Of a DNA stretch of 64,000 bases, positions 31,870 through 40,434 are shown in pieces (position 1 is the stretch's first letter; every line of letters starts with the position of its first letter). Made by a program: the position numbers and the translations under genes. Source of the DNA: Rhodococcus sp. UNC23MFCrub1.1 (lineage in GTDB: Bacteria > Actinomycetota > Actinomycetes > Mycobacteriales > Mycobacteriaceae); assembly GCF_000686025.1 (NCBI RefSeq), contig NZ_JMLQ01000004.1, positions 186,001 to 250,000 of the forward strand, written 5' to 3'. The notes beneath the pieces are model-generated. The model made no database searches. It saw only the letters and a list, made by a program, of their open reading frames with translations, and was not told where the DNA came from.

Positions 31870-31875
31870 TAGGGT
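31870..31875 (+). promoter_or_regulatory. -10 hexamer TAGGGT of the SelW-like gene
   Basis: TAGGGT is followed by 7 nt and the ATG. The tandem repeat ends immediately before it, so the repeats occupy the -35 region. Confidence 0.5.
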
Positions 31876-31882
31876 CGCCGCC

Positions 31883-32152
31883 ATGCGCGTCGCGATCACG
31901 TACTGCACCCAGTGTCAGTGGCTCCTGCGAGCCGGATGGATGGCGCAGGAACTGCTGCAGACTTTCGGATCCGACCTCACCGAGGTGGCGCTGATTCCCG
32001 GCACCGGCGGAGTCTTCCGCGTCGTGGTGGGGGAGTCCGTGGTGTGGGATCGCAAGGAGCGCGGCGGTTTTCCCGAGATCACCGTCCTGAAGCAACTCGT
32101 TCGAGACGAGGTCGACCCGGAGCGCGACCTCGGGCACGCGGACCGTCCCTAG
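31883..32152 (+). CDS. SelT/SelW/SelH-family thioredoxin-like protein
   Basis: The 89-residue protein begins RVAITYCTQCQWLLRA, with a CxxC redox pair (Cys8, Cys11) at the position where eukaryotic relatives have Cys-x-x-Sec. FPEITVLKQLVRD is typical of the family's Rdx domain. Function in bacteria is unknown; a thiol redox role is likely. The start is set by the TAGGGT hexamer. Its stop codon shares the bases CTAG with the stop of the convergent thiolase gene. Confidence 0.82.
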   Translation: MRVAITYCTQCQWLLRAGWMAQELLQTFGSDLTEVALIPGTGGVFRVVVGESVVWDRKERGGFPEITVLKQLVRDEVDPERDLGHADRP

Positions 32153-33357
32153 ACGCGCTCGAACACCGCCGCGAGTCCCTGGCCGCCGCCGATGCACATC
32201 GTCTCGAGGCCGTACCGCACGTCTCGTCGCACCATCTCGTGAGCGAGGGTGGTCAGGATGCGTGCGCCGGTCGCGCCGACCGGGTGGCCGAGGGAGATGC
32301 CCGAGCCGTGCGGGTTGAGCCGAGGGTCGGCGGGGTCCATCGACCACTCGGTCAGCACCGACAACACCTGGGCGGCGAACGCCTCGTTCAGTTCGACGAC
32401 GTCCATGTCGTCTAGGGTGAGGCCGAGCCGGCCGAGAACGGCGGCCGTCGCCGGGACCGGGCCGATGCCCATCGTCGCCGGCGCGACACCGGCCACCGCC
32501 CATCCGGCGAGTCGGACCAGGGGTGTCAGCCCCAGCGCTGCGGCCCTGTCCGCCGTGGTGACGAGGCAGAGCGCGGCGCCGTCGTTCTGGCCGCTGGCGT
32601 TGCCGGCGGTGACCGTCGATTCCGGATCGATCGTTCCGCGGATCGGGCGGAGCCGGGACAGCGACTCGAGGGTGGTGTCGGCTCGGGGGTGCTCGTCGTC
32701 GATGACGACGACGGGATCGCCCCTGCGCCGAGGCACTGTGACGGGCACGATCTCCTCGGCGAAGACGCCGCTCCGTTGCGCCGCGACGGCGCGCTGGTGG
32801 GACTGCACCGCGAAGGCGTCCTGGTCGGCGCGGGGCACACCGTACTGCTCGCGGAGGTTCTCGGCCGTCTCGATCATCCCACCGGGCACGGGAAAGTGTG
32901 TGCCGCCGGCCGTGATCCGGGCCCGTGCGAGCCTGTCCTGGAGGGGCACGGAGTCGGCGCCGACGCCCCACCGCACACCGTCGGTGTAGAACTCGGTGGA
33001 GCTCATCGACTCCACGCCTCCCGCGAGCACGACGTCGCTCACGCCCGTGGAGACCTGCATGCAGGCGTCGAGAACGGCCTGCAGCCCGGACCCGCAGCGG
33101 CGGTCGACCTGGCGGCCGGGAACGCCGATGCCGAGCCCCGCATCGAGTGCGGCGACGCGTCCGATCGCCGGTGCCTCGCCGTTCGGTGAGCCCTGCCCGA
33201 GGATCACGTCGTCGATGTCGGCGCCGGACAGCCCGGTGCGCGAGAGGATCTCGATGATCACGGCAGACGCGAGGTCCGCTGCGGGAACGGTCTTCAGGGC
33301 CCCGCCGAAGCGGCCCACGGGGGTGCGCAGCGGAGCGCAGATGACGGCGTCGAGCAT
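32149..33357 (-). CDS. pcaF: Thiolase, probable 3-oxoadipyl-CoA thiolase
   Basis: The 402-residue protein is a biosynthetic/degradative thiolase with the nucleophile Cys88 in DRRCGSGLQ, the His in NPHGSGISLGHPVGATG and the second Cys in MCIGGGQG. It cleaves or condenses beta-ketoacyl-CoA. The adjacent PcaR-type regulator and the divergent CoA-transferase pair point to the last step of the beta-ketoadipate pathway, giving succinyl-CoA and acetyl-CoA. A general acetyl-CoA acetyltransferase remains possible. It lies 45 bp after the regulator gene and is probably cotranscribed. No clear ribosome-binding site is seen. Confidence 0.7.
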   Translation of the reverse strand: MLDAVICAPLRTPVGRFGGALKTVPAADLASAVIIEILSRTGLSGADIDDVILGQGSPNGEAPAIGRVAALDAGLGIGVPGRQVDRRCGSGLQAVLDACMQVSTGVSDVVLAGGVESMSSTEFYTDGVRWGVGADSVPLQDRLARARITAGGTHFPVPGGMIETAENLREQYGVPRADQDAFAVQSHQRAVAAQRSGVFAEEIVPVTVPRRRGDPVVVIDDEHPRADTTLESLSRLRPIRGTIDPESTVTAGNASGQNDGAALCLVTTADRAAALGLTPLVRLAGWAVAGVAPATMGIGPVPATAAVLGRLGLTLDDMDVVELNEAFAAQVLSVLTEWSMDPADPRLNPHGSGISLGHPVGATGARILTTLAHEMVRRDVRYGLETMCIGGGQGLAAVFERV

Positions 33358-33402
33358 GGCGTGGTCTCGTCTCGTGTGTCGGTGTTCGGGTGGGGGGAGA
33401 GG

Positions 33403-34224
33403 TCAGGAGGTGCGGGCTGCGTCCGACCGCGACGCGACGCGGGCGAGATCGGCGTCGATGGCGGCCGCGGTGCTCAGCAGCGCCGGCACGACGGTGGTGC
33501 TCAACTCGTCGAGCGAGTAGCGCGCCGCGGGCGTGCTGATGTTGACCGCGGCGGTAACGGCTCCGCCGTGCCCGTGCAGCGGCGCGGCGACCGAGCGGAG
33601 TCCGATCTCGAGTTCCTGATCGACGATGCAGAAGCCCTGTTTCCGAACGAGATCGAGTTCGGCGCGCAGGCTCGACTCCGTCGTCACCGTTCGTCCCGTG
33701 AGGTCGCGGAGGTCGGTGCGCGCGAGAAGGTCCGCGAGAGCGTTCTCGTCGACACCGGCCCACAGGACTCTGCCCATCGAGGTGGCGTAGGCGGGGAAAC
33801 GGGTGCCGATGGTGATGGACACGGTCATGATGCGGCTCACCGGGACCCGGGCGACGTAGACGACGTCGAGGTCGTCCAGGACGGACACCGACGAGGACTC
33901 GTGCACGCGCGCGGTCAATGCCTCGAGATGCGGTCCGGCGATCTCGGGGAGCGAGAGCGACGAGAGGTACGAGTAGCCGAGATCGAGGACCCTCGGAGTC
34001 GGCGCGAAGGTGGTGCCGTCGGTGCGGACGTACCCGAGTTCGACCAGGGTGAGCAGGAAGCGACGGGCCGTGGCGCGGGTGAGATCGGTGGCTCGGGCGA
34101 CCTCGGACAGCGTGCGACGGGGATGGTCCGCGTCGAAGGCCCGGATCACCGCGAGTCCGCGGGCGAGGGACTGCACGTGATCCGCGGCGGCAGCGCGGGT
34201 CTGCGGCGGTGCGGGCTCGGTCAT
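33403..34224 (-). CDS. pcaR: IclR-family regulator of the PcaR/PcaU/PobR type
   Basis: The 273-residue protein has an N-terminal winged helix (RTLSEVARATDLTRATARRFLLTLVELGYV) and a C-terminal effector domain. LDLGYSYLSSLSLPEIAGPHLE and FPAYATSMGRVLWA are features of the PcaR/PobR branch of IclR proteins, which respond to beta-ketoadipate or related aromatic intermediates. The ATG follows GAGGAG; the longer upstream frame has no such site. It is divergent from pcaI, with an inverted repeat between them, so it probably controls both units. Confidence 0.82.
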   Translation of the reverse strand: MTEPAPPQTRAAAADHVQSLARGLAVIRAFDADHPRRTLSEVARATDLTRATARRFLLTLVELGYVRTDGTTFAPTPRVLDLGYSYLSSLSLPEIAGPHLEALTARVHESSSVSVLDDLDVVYVARVPVSRIMTVSITIGTRFPAYATSMGRVLWAGVDENALADLLARTDLRDLTGRTVTTESSLRAELDLVRKQGFCIVDQELEIGLRSVAAPLHGHGGAVTAAVNISTPAARYSLDELSTTVVPALLSTAAAIDADLARVASRSDAARTS

Positions 34225-34293
34225 GGGGTCCACTCCTCGTCGGCTCGGATGCGCGTGTCTCATTGAAGCACAGTGTTCGCATCGCGGACTTCG

Positions 34294-34308
34294 GTTCACT
34301 TGTCGAAC
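34294..34308. promoter_or_regulatory. Candidate PcaR operator (GTTC-N7-GAAC)
   Basis: GTTC-ACTTGTC-GAAC lies 7 bp before the pcaI -10 hexamer, over the -35 region. A wider repeat, CAGTGTTCG at 34271-34279 and CGAACAGTG at 34304-34312, shares its right arm. Both fit an IclR-type operator in a divergent promoter. Confidence 0.5.
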
Positions 34309-34315
34309 AGTGCGT

Positions 34316-34321
34316 TAGGGT
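34316..34321 (+). promoter_or_regulatory. -10 hexamer TAGGGT of pcaIJ
   Basis: TAGGGT is followed by 7 nt and the first ATG at 34329. This favours the first of two adjacent ATG codons as the start. Confidence 0.5.
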
Positions 34322-34328
34322 CACGGTC

Positions 34329-35078
34329 ATGATGAACAAGGTGGTGGCCTCGGCCGCCGAGGCGGTGGCCGACATCCCGAGCGGATCGTCGATCGCGGTG
34401 GGCGGATTCGGTCTGGTCGGTGTGCCGGAACTCTTGATCGCTGCGCTGCTCGATCAGGGTGCGACCGATCTCGAGACCATCAGCAACAACTGCGGGACCG
34501 ACGGCTTCGGGTTGGGGATCCTGTTGGAGCAGGGCCGGATCCGCAGGACCGTCAGCTCGTACGTCGGGTCGAACAAGGAGTTCGCCCGCCAGTACCTCGG
34601 CGGTGAACTCGAAGTGGAGCTGACACCGCAGGGCACGCTCGCCGAGCGGCTGCGAGCGGGCGGCGCCGGAGTCCCGGCCTTCTTCACCCCCGCGGGGGTG
34701 GGGACCCAGGTCGCCGAGGGCGGGCTGCCACAGCGGTACGACGGCGCCGGCGGGGTCGCTCTCGCCTCGGCCCCGAAGGAGACGCGCGAGTTCGACGGTG
34801 TCACCCATGTCCTCGAGCGCGGGATCGCCGCCGACTTCGCACTGGTGCACGCCTGGAAGGGTGATCGGTACGGCAATCTCGTCTACCGGGCCAGCGCCCG
34901 CAACTTCAATCCACCGGCAGCGGAGTCGGGGCGCATCACCATCGCCCAGGTGGAGCATCTGGTCGAGCCGGGGGAGCTGACGCCCGAGGACGTGCACACG
35001 CCCGGAATCCACGTTCAGCGCGTCGTCGTCGTCGGGCCCGTGACGGTCGGGATCGAGCGCAGGACGGTGCGGTCATGA
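34329..35078 (+). CDS. pcaI: 3-oxoacid/3-oxoadipate CoA-transferase subunit A
   Basis: The 249-residue protein is a family I CoA-transferase alpha subunit. It has the glycine-rich strand [20 protein letters not shown] and the conserved [31 protein letters not shown] region, given here only as landmarks. It would move CoA from succinyl-CoA to 3-oxoadipate (or acetoacetate, for the ScoA homologue). The PcaR-type neighbour favours oxoadipate. It overlaps subunit B by ATGA. It is the first gene of the operon divergent from pcaR. Confidence 0.78.
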   Translation: MMNKVVASAAEAVADIPSGSSIAVGGFGLVGVPELLIAALLDQGATDLETISNNCGTDGFGLGILLEQGRIRRTVSSYVGSNKEFARQYLGGELEVELTPQGTLAERLRAGGAGVPAFFTPAGVGTQVAEGGLPQRYDGAGGVALASAPKETREFDGVTHVLERGIAADFALVHAWKGDRYGNLVYRASARNFNPPAAESGRITIAQVEHLVEPGELTPEDVHTPGIHVQRVVVVGPVTVGIERRTVRS

Positions 35079-35719
35079 CCCCGACTCCCCGCACACGGGA
35101 CGAGATGGCGGCACGGGTGGCCGCCGAACTCGAGGACGGGCAGTACGTGAACCTGGGCATCGGTATGCCCACGTTGATCCCGGCCCACATTCCCCCCGAC
35201 AGGACCGTGATCCTGCACTCGGAGAACGGAGTTCTGGGCGTGGGCCCGTACCCCACCGAGGACGAACTCGATCCCGAGCTGATCAATGCCGGCAAGGAGA
35301 CCGTCACCGTGCTCCCGGGGGCCTCGTTCTTCGACTCGGCACAGTCCTTCGGCATGATCCGCGGCGGCGCCGTGGACGTCGCCGTCCTCGGCGCGATGCA
35401 GGTGGACAGCCGCGGTGATCTCGCCAACTGGATGATCCCCGGCCACATGGTCAAGGGGATGGGCGGCGCGATGGACCTGGTCCACGGAGCGCGACGCGTC
35501 ATCGTGATGATGGAACACGTCTCCCGCAGCGGGGAGCCCAAGATCGTCGAGAGGTGCACGCTCCCGCTCACCGGTCGCGGCTGCGTGCACCGCATCATCA
35601 CCGATCTGGCGGTCATCGACGTCACGGCGGACGGGCTCGAACTGATCGAGACCGCACCCGGCGTGGGGGTCGACGACGTCCTCGCGGCGACGGGCGCCGA
35701 GGTCCGCGTCCGGACGTAG
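35075..35719 (+). CDS. pcaJ: 3-oxoacid/3-oxoadipate CoA-transferase subunit B
   Basis: The 214-residue beta subunit has the catalytic glutamate in HSENGVLG (Glu50), which forms the covalent CoA thioester, after [12 protein letters not shown]. It starts within the stop of subunit A (ATGA), as usual for these heterodimers made in equal amounts. With the thiolase on the other side of pcaR it would complete the last two steps of the beta-ketoadipate pathway. The upstream pca genes are not in this window. Confidence 0.8.
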   Translation: MTPTPRTRDEMAARVAAELEDGQYVNLGIGMPTLIPAHIPPDRTVILHSENGVLGVGPYPTEDELDPELINAGKETVTVLPGASFFDSAQSFGMIRGGAVDVAVLGAMQVDSRGDLANWMIPGHMVKGMGGAMDLVHGARRVIVMMEHVSRSGEPKIVERCTLPLTGRGCVHRIITDLAVIDVTADGLELIETAPGVGVDDVLAATGAEVRVRT

Positions 35720-35737
35720 CGTTACCGTTTCCTTCTC

Positions 35738-37125
35738 ATGGTCGACTCACTCACCGACGGACTGAAGGTCCGCCATCTGACGATGATGGGCCTCGGCTCC
35801 GCGATCGGCGCCGGGCTGTTCCTGGGCACCGGCGCCGGCATCGCCGCCGCGGACCCGCCGTCCTCCTGTCCTACGCCATCGCCGGCTTCCTCGTGATCCT
35901 CGTCATGCGCATGCTCGGCGAGATGGCCGCCGCCTCGCCGTCGTCGGGATCGTTCTCGACCTACGCCGAGATGGCGTTCGGCCGCACCGCCGGCTTCGTC
36001 ACCGGCTGGCTGTACTGGTTCACCCTCGTCATGGTCATGGGCGCCGAGATGACCGGCGCCGCAGCCTTCATGGGTGCATGGTTCGGTGTGGATCCGTGGA
36101 TCCCCGCCCTCGTGGCCATGGTCGTCTTCGCCGCGATCAACCTCGCGAAGGTGTCGAACTTCGGCGAGTTCGAGTTCTGGTTCGCCGCCATCAAGGTCAC
36201 CGTCATCATCGGGTTCCTCGTCGTCGGGACGTTGCTGGTGTTCGGCCTGCTCCCCGGTTCGGACCCTGTCGGCGCCGCCAACTTCACCGGTCTCGGTGGG
36301 TTCGCGCCCAATGGCGTCTCGGGCATCGCCGCGGGCTTGCTGGTCGTGGCGTTCGCCTTCGGCGGCATCGAGATCGTGACCATCGCGGCGGCCGAGTCGA
36401 AGGACCCGGCCCTGTCGGTGGGGCGCGCGGTGCGCAGCGTCGTGTGGCGCATCAGCGTCTTCTACCTCGGGTCGATCCTGGTGATCACGTTGCTGCTGCC
36501 GTGGAACCGCCTCGACGAGGCGCAGTCGGCCGCGGAGAGCCCGTTCACGCTGGTGCTGCAGCAGGCGAACCTCTCCGGGGTGGTCGGCTTCATGGAGGCC
36601 GTCATCGTGCTGTCACTGCTCAGTGCCTTCAACGCGCAGATCTACGCGACCAGCCGGATGATGTACTCGCTGGCGTTGCGGGAAGGCCGGAGGCCGGCCG
36701 GTGGTGGGCGGGAAGGCCGGAGGGGGCCGTTGGCGCGGGTGGATGCGTCGGGGGTCCCGCGTGCCGCGCTGCTCGTCTCGGTGTTCTTCGGCTTCGTGGC
36801 CGTGCTGCTGAACTATCTCGACCTCGACGGTCTGCTGACGTTCCTGCTGAACGCTGTGGGCGCGTCCCTGTTGGCGATCTGGGCGGTGACGGTGGCGTCG
36901 CAGCTACGACTACGACGCCGTCTGGAGGCGGCAGGTCCACTGCCCGTCCGCATGTGGGCGTTCCCATACCTCAGCTGGGTGGCGCTCGCGCTCCTCGTGG
37001 GCCTGACCGTGCTCATGCTGACGGACGCGTCGTCCCGTCGTCAGGTACTCGCCACCCTCGCGGTGGTCGTGCTGTTGACCGTCGTCGGTCTGATCACCGG
37101 GCGTCGTCGGGCGGCGGCTCGCTGA
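35738..37125 (+). pseudogene. Amino-acid permease of the APC family, frameshifted
   Basis: From the ATG at 35738 the frame encodes a typical permease start (GLKVRHLTMMGLGSAIGAGL, GTGAGIAAA) and then breaks near 35851 and stops 51 codons in. Restoring one base in the run GCCGCCGCGG at about 35841-35852 joins it to a 420-residue frame that continues YAIAGFLVILVMRMLGEMAA through about eleven further membrane helices to 37125. The intact gene would encode an amino acid-proton symporter of about 463 residues. A 30-bp near-duplication adds about ten residues in a cytoplasmic loop at 36678-36723. Either a recent inactivating deletion or a sequencing error explains it. The 3' end overlaps fdhD by 32 bp, convergently. 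Confidence 0.75.
36678..36723 (+). repeat. 16-bp direct repeat within the permease gene
   Basis: GCGGGAAGGCCGGAGG occurs at 36678-36693 and 36708-36723, exactly 30 bp apart. The in-frame spacing adds a Gly/Arg-rich insert between MMYSLALREG and LARVDASG. Confidence 0.8.
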
Positions 37126-37942
37126 TCACACGGTGGGCGTGGGTGTAGACGTTCATACCGTCTCCGCGGAGGAAGCCGACGACAGTCAGGCCGGACTCGT
37201 CGGCGAGGTCGACGGCGAGCGACGACGGCGCGGACACCGCGGCGAGGATCGGGATCCCGGCCATGACGGCCTTCTGCGCGAGCTCGAAGGACGCGCGTCC
37301 GCTGACCATGAGCACCGTTCCCGTGAGGGGAACCCGTCCCTCGAGCACCGCCCACCCGATCACCTTGTCCACGGCGTTGTGTCGGCCGACGTCCTCCCGC
37401 ACCGCGAGAAGCGTGCCGTCCGTGTCGAAGAGCGCGGCCGCGTGCAGCCCGCCCGTGGACGCGAAGATGCGCTGGTGCTCGCGGAGGGTGTCCGGGAGCG
37501 TGGTCAGGACGGTCGTCGTGACTGTCGCGCCGTCGGCTCCGGGGGAGTGGCGGGTCTTGAGCCGCACCGCATCGAGTGACGCCTTGCCGCAGACGCCGCA
37601 GGACGACGTCGTGTAGAAGTTCCGTTCGACCCCGGGGTCGGGTGGTGGGACGTGCGCTGCCAGAGCGAGATCGAGCACGTTGTAGGTGTTGAGCCCCTCG
37701 TCGTCGACACCGTCGCAGTACCGTGCGGCCAGAATGTCGTCGCGGCCGCCGATGACGCCCTCGGTGGCGAGGAACCCGTGCGCGAGTTCGACGTCGTGTC
37801 CGGGCGTACGCATGGTGACGGCCAACGCCTTGCCGCCGACGCGTAACTCCAACGGTTCCTCGGCGACCACGGTGTCGGGCCGTGACGAGCGGTGCGGTCC
37901 GCGGATGCGGACGACCGGTCGGCGGACGGTGGCGCGGCCCAT
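37094..37942 (-). CDS. fdhD: Formate dehydrogenase accessory sulfurtransferase FdhD
   Basis: The 282-residue protein carries the FdhD CxxC motif in [10 protein letters not shown] and the conserved [14 protein letters not shown] and [14 protein letters not shown] regions. It passes sulfur from a cysteine desulfurase to the molybdenum or tungsten cofactor of formate dehydrogenase, which is essential for that enzyme's activity. No formate dehydrogenase gene is in the window. No ribosome-binding site is visible; the ATG overlaps the stop of a 9-codon upstream frame (TGATG), so translation may depend on it. Confidence 0.9.
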   Translation of the reverse strand: MGRATVRRPVVRIRGPHRSSRPDTVVAEEPLELRVGGKALAVTMRTPGHDVELAHGFLATEGVIGGRDDILAARYCDGVDDEGLNTYNVLDLALAAHVPPPDPGVERNFYTTSSCGVCGKASLDAVRLKTRHSPGADGATVTTTVLTTLPDTLREHQRIFASTGGLHAAALFDTDGTLLAVREDVGRHNAVDKVIGWAVLEGRVPLTGTVLMVSGRASFELAQKAVMAGIPILAAVSAPSSLAVDLADESGLTVVGFLRGDGMNVYTHAHRVISEPPPDDAR

Positions 37943-37971
37943 CAGTGGTGGCTCTCGTGCGACGTGCTCAT
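37942..37971 (-). CDS. Possible 9-residue leader peptide upstream of fdhD
   Basis: An ATG at 37971, preceded by GGAG, opens the frame MSTSHESHH and stops with TGA, whose last base is the first base of the fdhD ATG. Three of nine residues are His and three Ser. Coupling through TGATG would give fdhD its missing initiation signal. Whether the peptide itself matters is unknown. Confidence 0.35.
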   Translation of the reverse strand: MSTSHESHH

Positions 37972-38034
37972 CACTCCATAGTGGACCCGCGTCGGCCCGG
38001 CGCGCGGACGGACCCGTGTCCGAGGCGGCGGTGC

Positions 38035-38053
38035 ATAAGTTAGCCTTGCCTAC
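38035..38053 (-). promoter_or_regulatory. IdeR/DtxR-type iron box
   Basis: On the minus strand GTAGGCAAGGCTAACTTAT matches the palindromic iron-box consensus TTAGGTTAGGCTAACCTAA at 14 of 19 positions. It ends 47 bp before the start of the siderophore-binding protein gene, so iron-loaded IdeR would repress that gene. Confidence 0.75.
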
Positions 38054-38100
38054 ACCAGGGGGGCTGGGTCCCCGCCGTCCATCGAAGGGACCACCTCACC

Positions 38101-39096
38101 ATGGCCATGTCGGCCGGCGTCTCACGTCGTTCTTTCCTCCTCGGTGCCACCGGCGCGATCGTCGCGGTGGCCGCTGCGTGCAGCAGTTCGGACTCCGGCG
38201 GATCGCAGGACTCCGGCGCGACCGTGTCCATGAAGTACGGCGAGGTCAGCGTGCCGTCGGATCCGCAGCGCGTCGTCAGCGTCGGGTACAACGACCAGGA
38301 CACCCTGCTCGCGCTGGGTGTCGTTCCGGTCGGAGTGTTCGACTGGTACGGCGACTACCCGTCCGCGACCTGGCCCTGGGCGCAGTCTGCGCTGGGGGGC
38401 GCCGCACCGGCGATCGTCGGGACCGCGTCCGAGGGCATCGACGTGGAGAAGGTGGCGTCGGCAGGCCCCGATCTCATCGTCGGTACCTATGCCGGTATCA
38501 CGCAGTCGGAGTTCGACTCGCTGTCCCAGCTCGCCCCGACCGTCACCCAGCCGACCGGTTTCGTCGACTACGGCATTCCGTGGCGCGACCAGACCGCACT
38601 GCTCGGCCAGGCGCTCGGTCGGGCTGATCAGGCGAGCACGCTGATCACCGATCTCGAGCGCGAGTTCGCCGACACGGCTGCCGCCAACCCGTCGTTCGCC
38701 GGCAAGACGGTGCTGCTCGGAGCGCTGCAGGGCCCCGGACAGTTCGGTGTCTACGGCGCGCAGGACCCGAAGGTGCGCTTCCTCAACGAACTGGGCTTCG
38801 TGAATCCGCCGGTCGTCGACCAGGTGGGCGAGCGCAACTTCGCCACCGTGAGCACCGAGCAGTTGTCTCTCGCCGACGTCGACGTGCTCATCTGGTACGC
38901 CGGTGGCGGCTTCGGTGACAAGCTCCGTGCCGAGCTGGCGGCCACTCCCGTCTACCAGCAGCTGTCCGCCGTCCAGGAGAATCGCGTGATCATTCTCGAG
39001 GACGAGGCGGCCGAGGCCATGGCGTGGAGCACCGTGCTCAGCCTGCCGTTCGCGTTGCAGGAGATCCCCGGTCGGCTGGCACCTCTCGTGCGCTGA
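38101..39096 (+). CDS. Iron-siderophore ABC transporter substrate-binding lipoprotein
   Basis: The 331-residue protein has a twin-arginine signal (SRRSFLL) with a lipobox AVAAACSS, the lipidated Cys near residue 27. The mature part is a class III (FecB/FepB-like) periplasmic-type binding fold: VPSDPQRVVSVGYNDQDTLLALG, IDVEKVASAGPDLIVG and the terminal helix near LPFALQEIPGRLAPL. It captures a ferric siderophore outside the membrane. Permease and ATPase genes are absent nearby, so it must share a transporter encoded elsewhere. An iron box lies upstream. Confidence 0.9.
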   Translation: MAMSAGVSRRSFLLGATGAIVAVAAACSSSDSGGSQDSGATVSMKYGEVSVPSDPQRVVSVGYNDQDTLLALGVVPVGVFDWYGDYPSATWPWAQSALGGAAPAIVGTASEGIDVEKVASAGPDLIVGTYAGITQSEFDSLSQLAPTVTQPTGFVDYGIPWRDQTALLGQALGRADQASTLITDLEREFADTAAANPSFAGKTVLLGALQGPGQFGVYGAQDPKVRFLNELGFVNPPVVDQVGERNFATVSTEQLSLADVDVLIWYAGGGFGDKLRAELAATPVYQQLSAVQENRVIILEDEAAEAMAWSTVLSLPFALQEIPGRLAPLVR

Positions 39097-39123
39097 CACG
39101 CCCGGTCGCGGATCGGCCGGCGG

Positions 39124-39129
39124 TACTGT
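39124..39129 (+). promoter_or_regulatory. -10 hexamer TACTGT of the N-demethylase operon
   Basis: TACTGT is followed by 7 nt and the GTG start of the first gene. It lies 27 bp after the stop of the binding-protein gene. Confidence 0.5.
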
Positions 39130-39136
39130 CGGCGGC

Positions 39137-39517
39137 GTGACCGTGCTGATCATCGGCGACGCCGACCGTCCGGACTCGGCCGGTGAGAGCCCGGGCCGAT
39201 TCGCGGTGCGAGGTCCGGAGTCGGACGCGTGGTTCGACGCCGAGACGGACCGTGCGGTGGTCGGCTGGCGCTGTGTGCTGATCGGTTCCGCAGCCGATGT
39301 CGCGGTCTACCGCGAGCGAGCGCTGCGGGCGGGCGCAGAACCCGACGAGATCTCCGTCGTCGTCACGCAGGACGGCAGTGTCGACGTCTACTGCCCGGTG
39401 TGCGGAACGGTCGGACCGGCACCGCCCTGTGGGTCCTGCGGTGCGAATCTCGTGGTGACCGACCATGTCTCGAGCCGTCTCGCTGCTCGCCTCGGCGTTC
39501 CGGACGCCGCGTCGTGA
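39137..39517 (+). CDS. DmmA-family subunit of a dimethylamine-monooxygenase-like system
   Basis: The 126-residue protein has an N-terminal strand-rich part (VGWRCVLIGSAADVAVYRERALRAGAEPDEI) and two C-terminal CxxC pairs (CPVCG, CGSCG, about residues 86-101) that look like a rubredoxin-type or zinc ribbon. This matches the DmmA family. With the next two genes it forms an operon linked by 4-nt overlaps. In methylotrophs the Dmm proteins oxidise dimethylamine to methylamine and formaldehyde; the substrate here may be another secondary amine. Confidence 0.65.
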   Translation: MTVLIIGDADRPDSAGESPGRFAVRGPESDAWFDAETDRAVVGWRCVLIGSAADVAVYRERALRAGAEPDEISVVVTQDGSVDVYCPVCGTVGPAPPCGSCGANLVVTDHVSSRLAARLGVPDAAS

Positions 39518-40434
39518 CACTGCGGGTGGTCCACTCGACCGCGGTCACTCCGGACGGTGCGGTGCGGCGCATCGACCTCGCGCCGCTGCGCTCGGGGGAC
39601 GCGCTGCCGTCGTTCGTGCCCGGAAGCCACGTGGTGGTGCGCTGCGGCGACGACGCGTCCGCCCCGTACAACGCCTACTCCCTGATCGGATCGCCGCACG
39701 TCCCGTCCCTCTACTCGTGCGCGGTACTCGCCGTCGGCGCCGGGTCGCGATGGCTGCAGAGCCGGCGCTTGGGTGACCTCGTCGAGGTCGACACTCCGCG
39801 CAGCACCTTCGCTCCGGTTCTTCGTGCGCGGAGGCACCTGCTGGTGGCCGGCGGGATCGGCATCACGCCGATCCTGTCCCTGGCGCGGTGGCTCGGGTCG
39901 ACCGCCGAGGTGCACTACGTCCACCGGCCGGAACGCGGCGCGTTCGCCGAGGACGTGGCCACGTCGTGCGATGCGCGGATCAGCACCACCCGCGAGGACT
40001 TCACGAGCGGACTGGCGGACGCGCTCACCCGGCAACCACTGGGAACTCACCTGTTCGTCTGCGGGCCACCCTCTCTCGTCGAGGCGACGCTGACTGCCGC
40101 GCGTGCGGTGGGCTGGCCGGAGAGCCGTCTGCACACCGAGGCGTTCATCCGCCCCGATACTCCTCGCCGGTCGTTCGTGCTCGAACTCGCGCGCAGCGGT
40201 CGCACCCTGCCGGTGTCGGCCGACGAGTCGGTGCTGGACGTCCTCGACACTGCCGCCGTGTCCGTCGACCGGCAGTGTCGTCACGGTGTCTGCGGTCGGT
40301 GTCGGACGCCCGTGCTCGCGGGCGCCGTCGATCATCGCGACCTGTTCCTGTCCGACGACGAACGCACACGGTCGGATTCGATGATGGTCTGCGTGTCCCG
40401 CGCCGCGGGGGACCGTCTGGTGGTGGACCTGTGA
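39514..40434 (+). CDS. PDR/VanB-type flavin and 2Fe-2S oxidoreductase
   Basis: The 306-residue protein has the order flavin-binding domain (YNAYSLIGSP), NAD(P)-binding domain (LLVAGGIGITPILSLARWL, FVCGPPSLVEATL) and a C-terminal plant-type 2Fe-2S domain (CRHGVCGRCRTPV near residue 256, last Cys in MMVCVSRA). It passes electrons from NAD(P)H to an oxygenase partner, here most likely the DUF3445 protein. The GTG start overlaps the DmmA-like stop, and its own stop overlaps the next start, both as GTGA. Confidence 0.85.
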   Translation: MTLRVVHSTAVTPDGAVRRIDLAPLRSGDALPSFVPGSHVVVRCGDDASAPYNAYSLIGSPHVPSLYSCAVLAVGAGSRWLQSRRLGDLVEVDTPRSTFAPVLRARRHLLVAGGIGITPILSLARWLGSTAEVHYVHRPERGAFAEDVATSCDARISTTREDFTSGLADALTRQPLGTHLFVCGPPSLVEATLTAARAVGWPESRLHTEAFIRPDTPRRSFVLELARSGRTLPVSADESVLDVLDTAAVSVDRQCRHGVCGRCRTPVLAGAVDHRDLFLSDDERTRSDSMMVCVSRAAGDRLVVDL

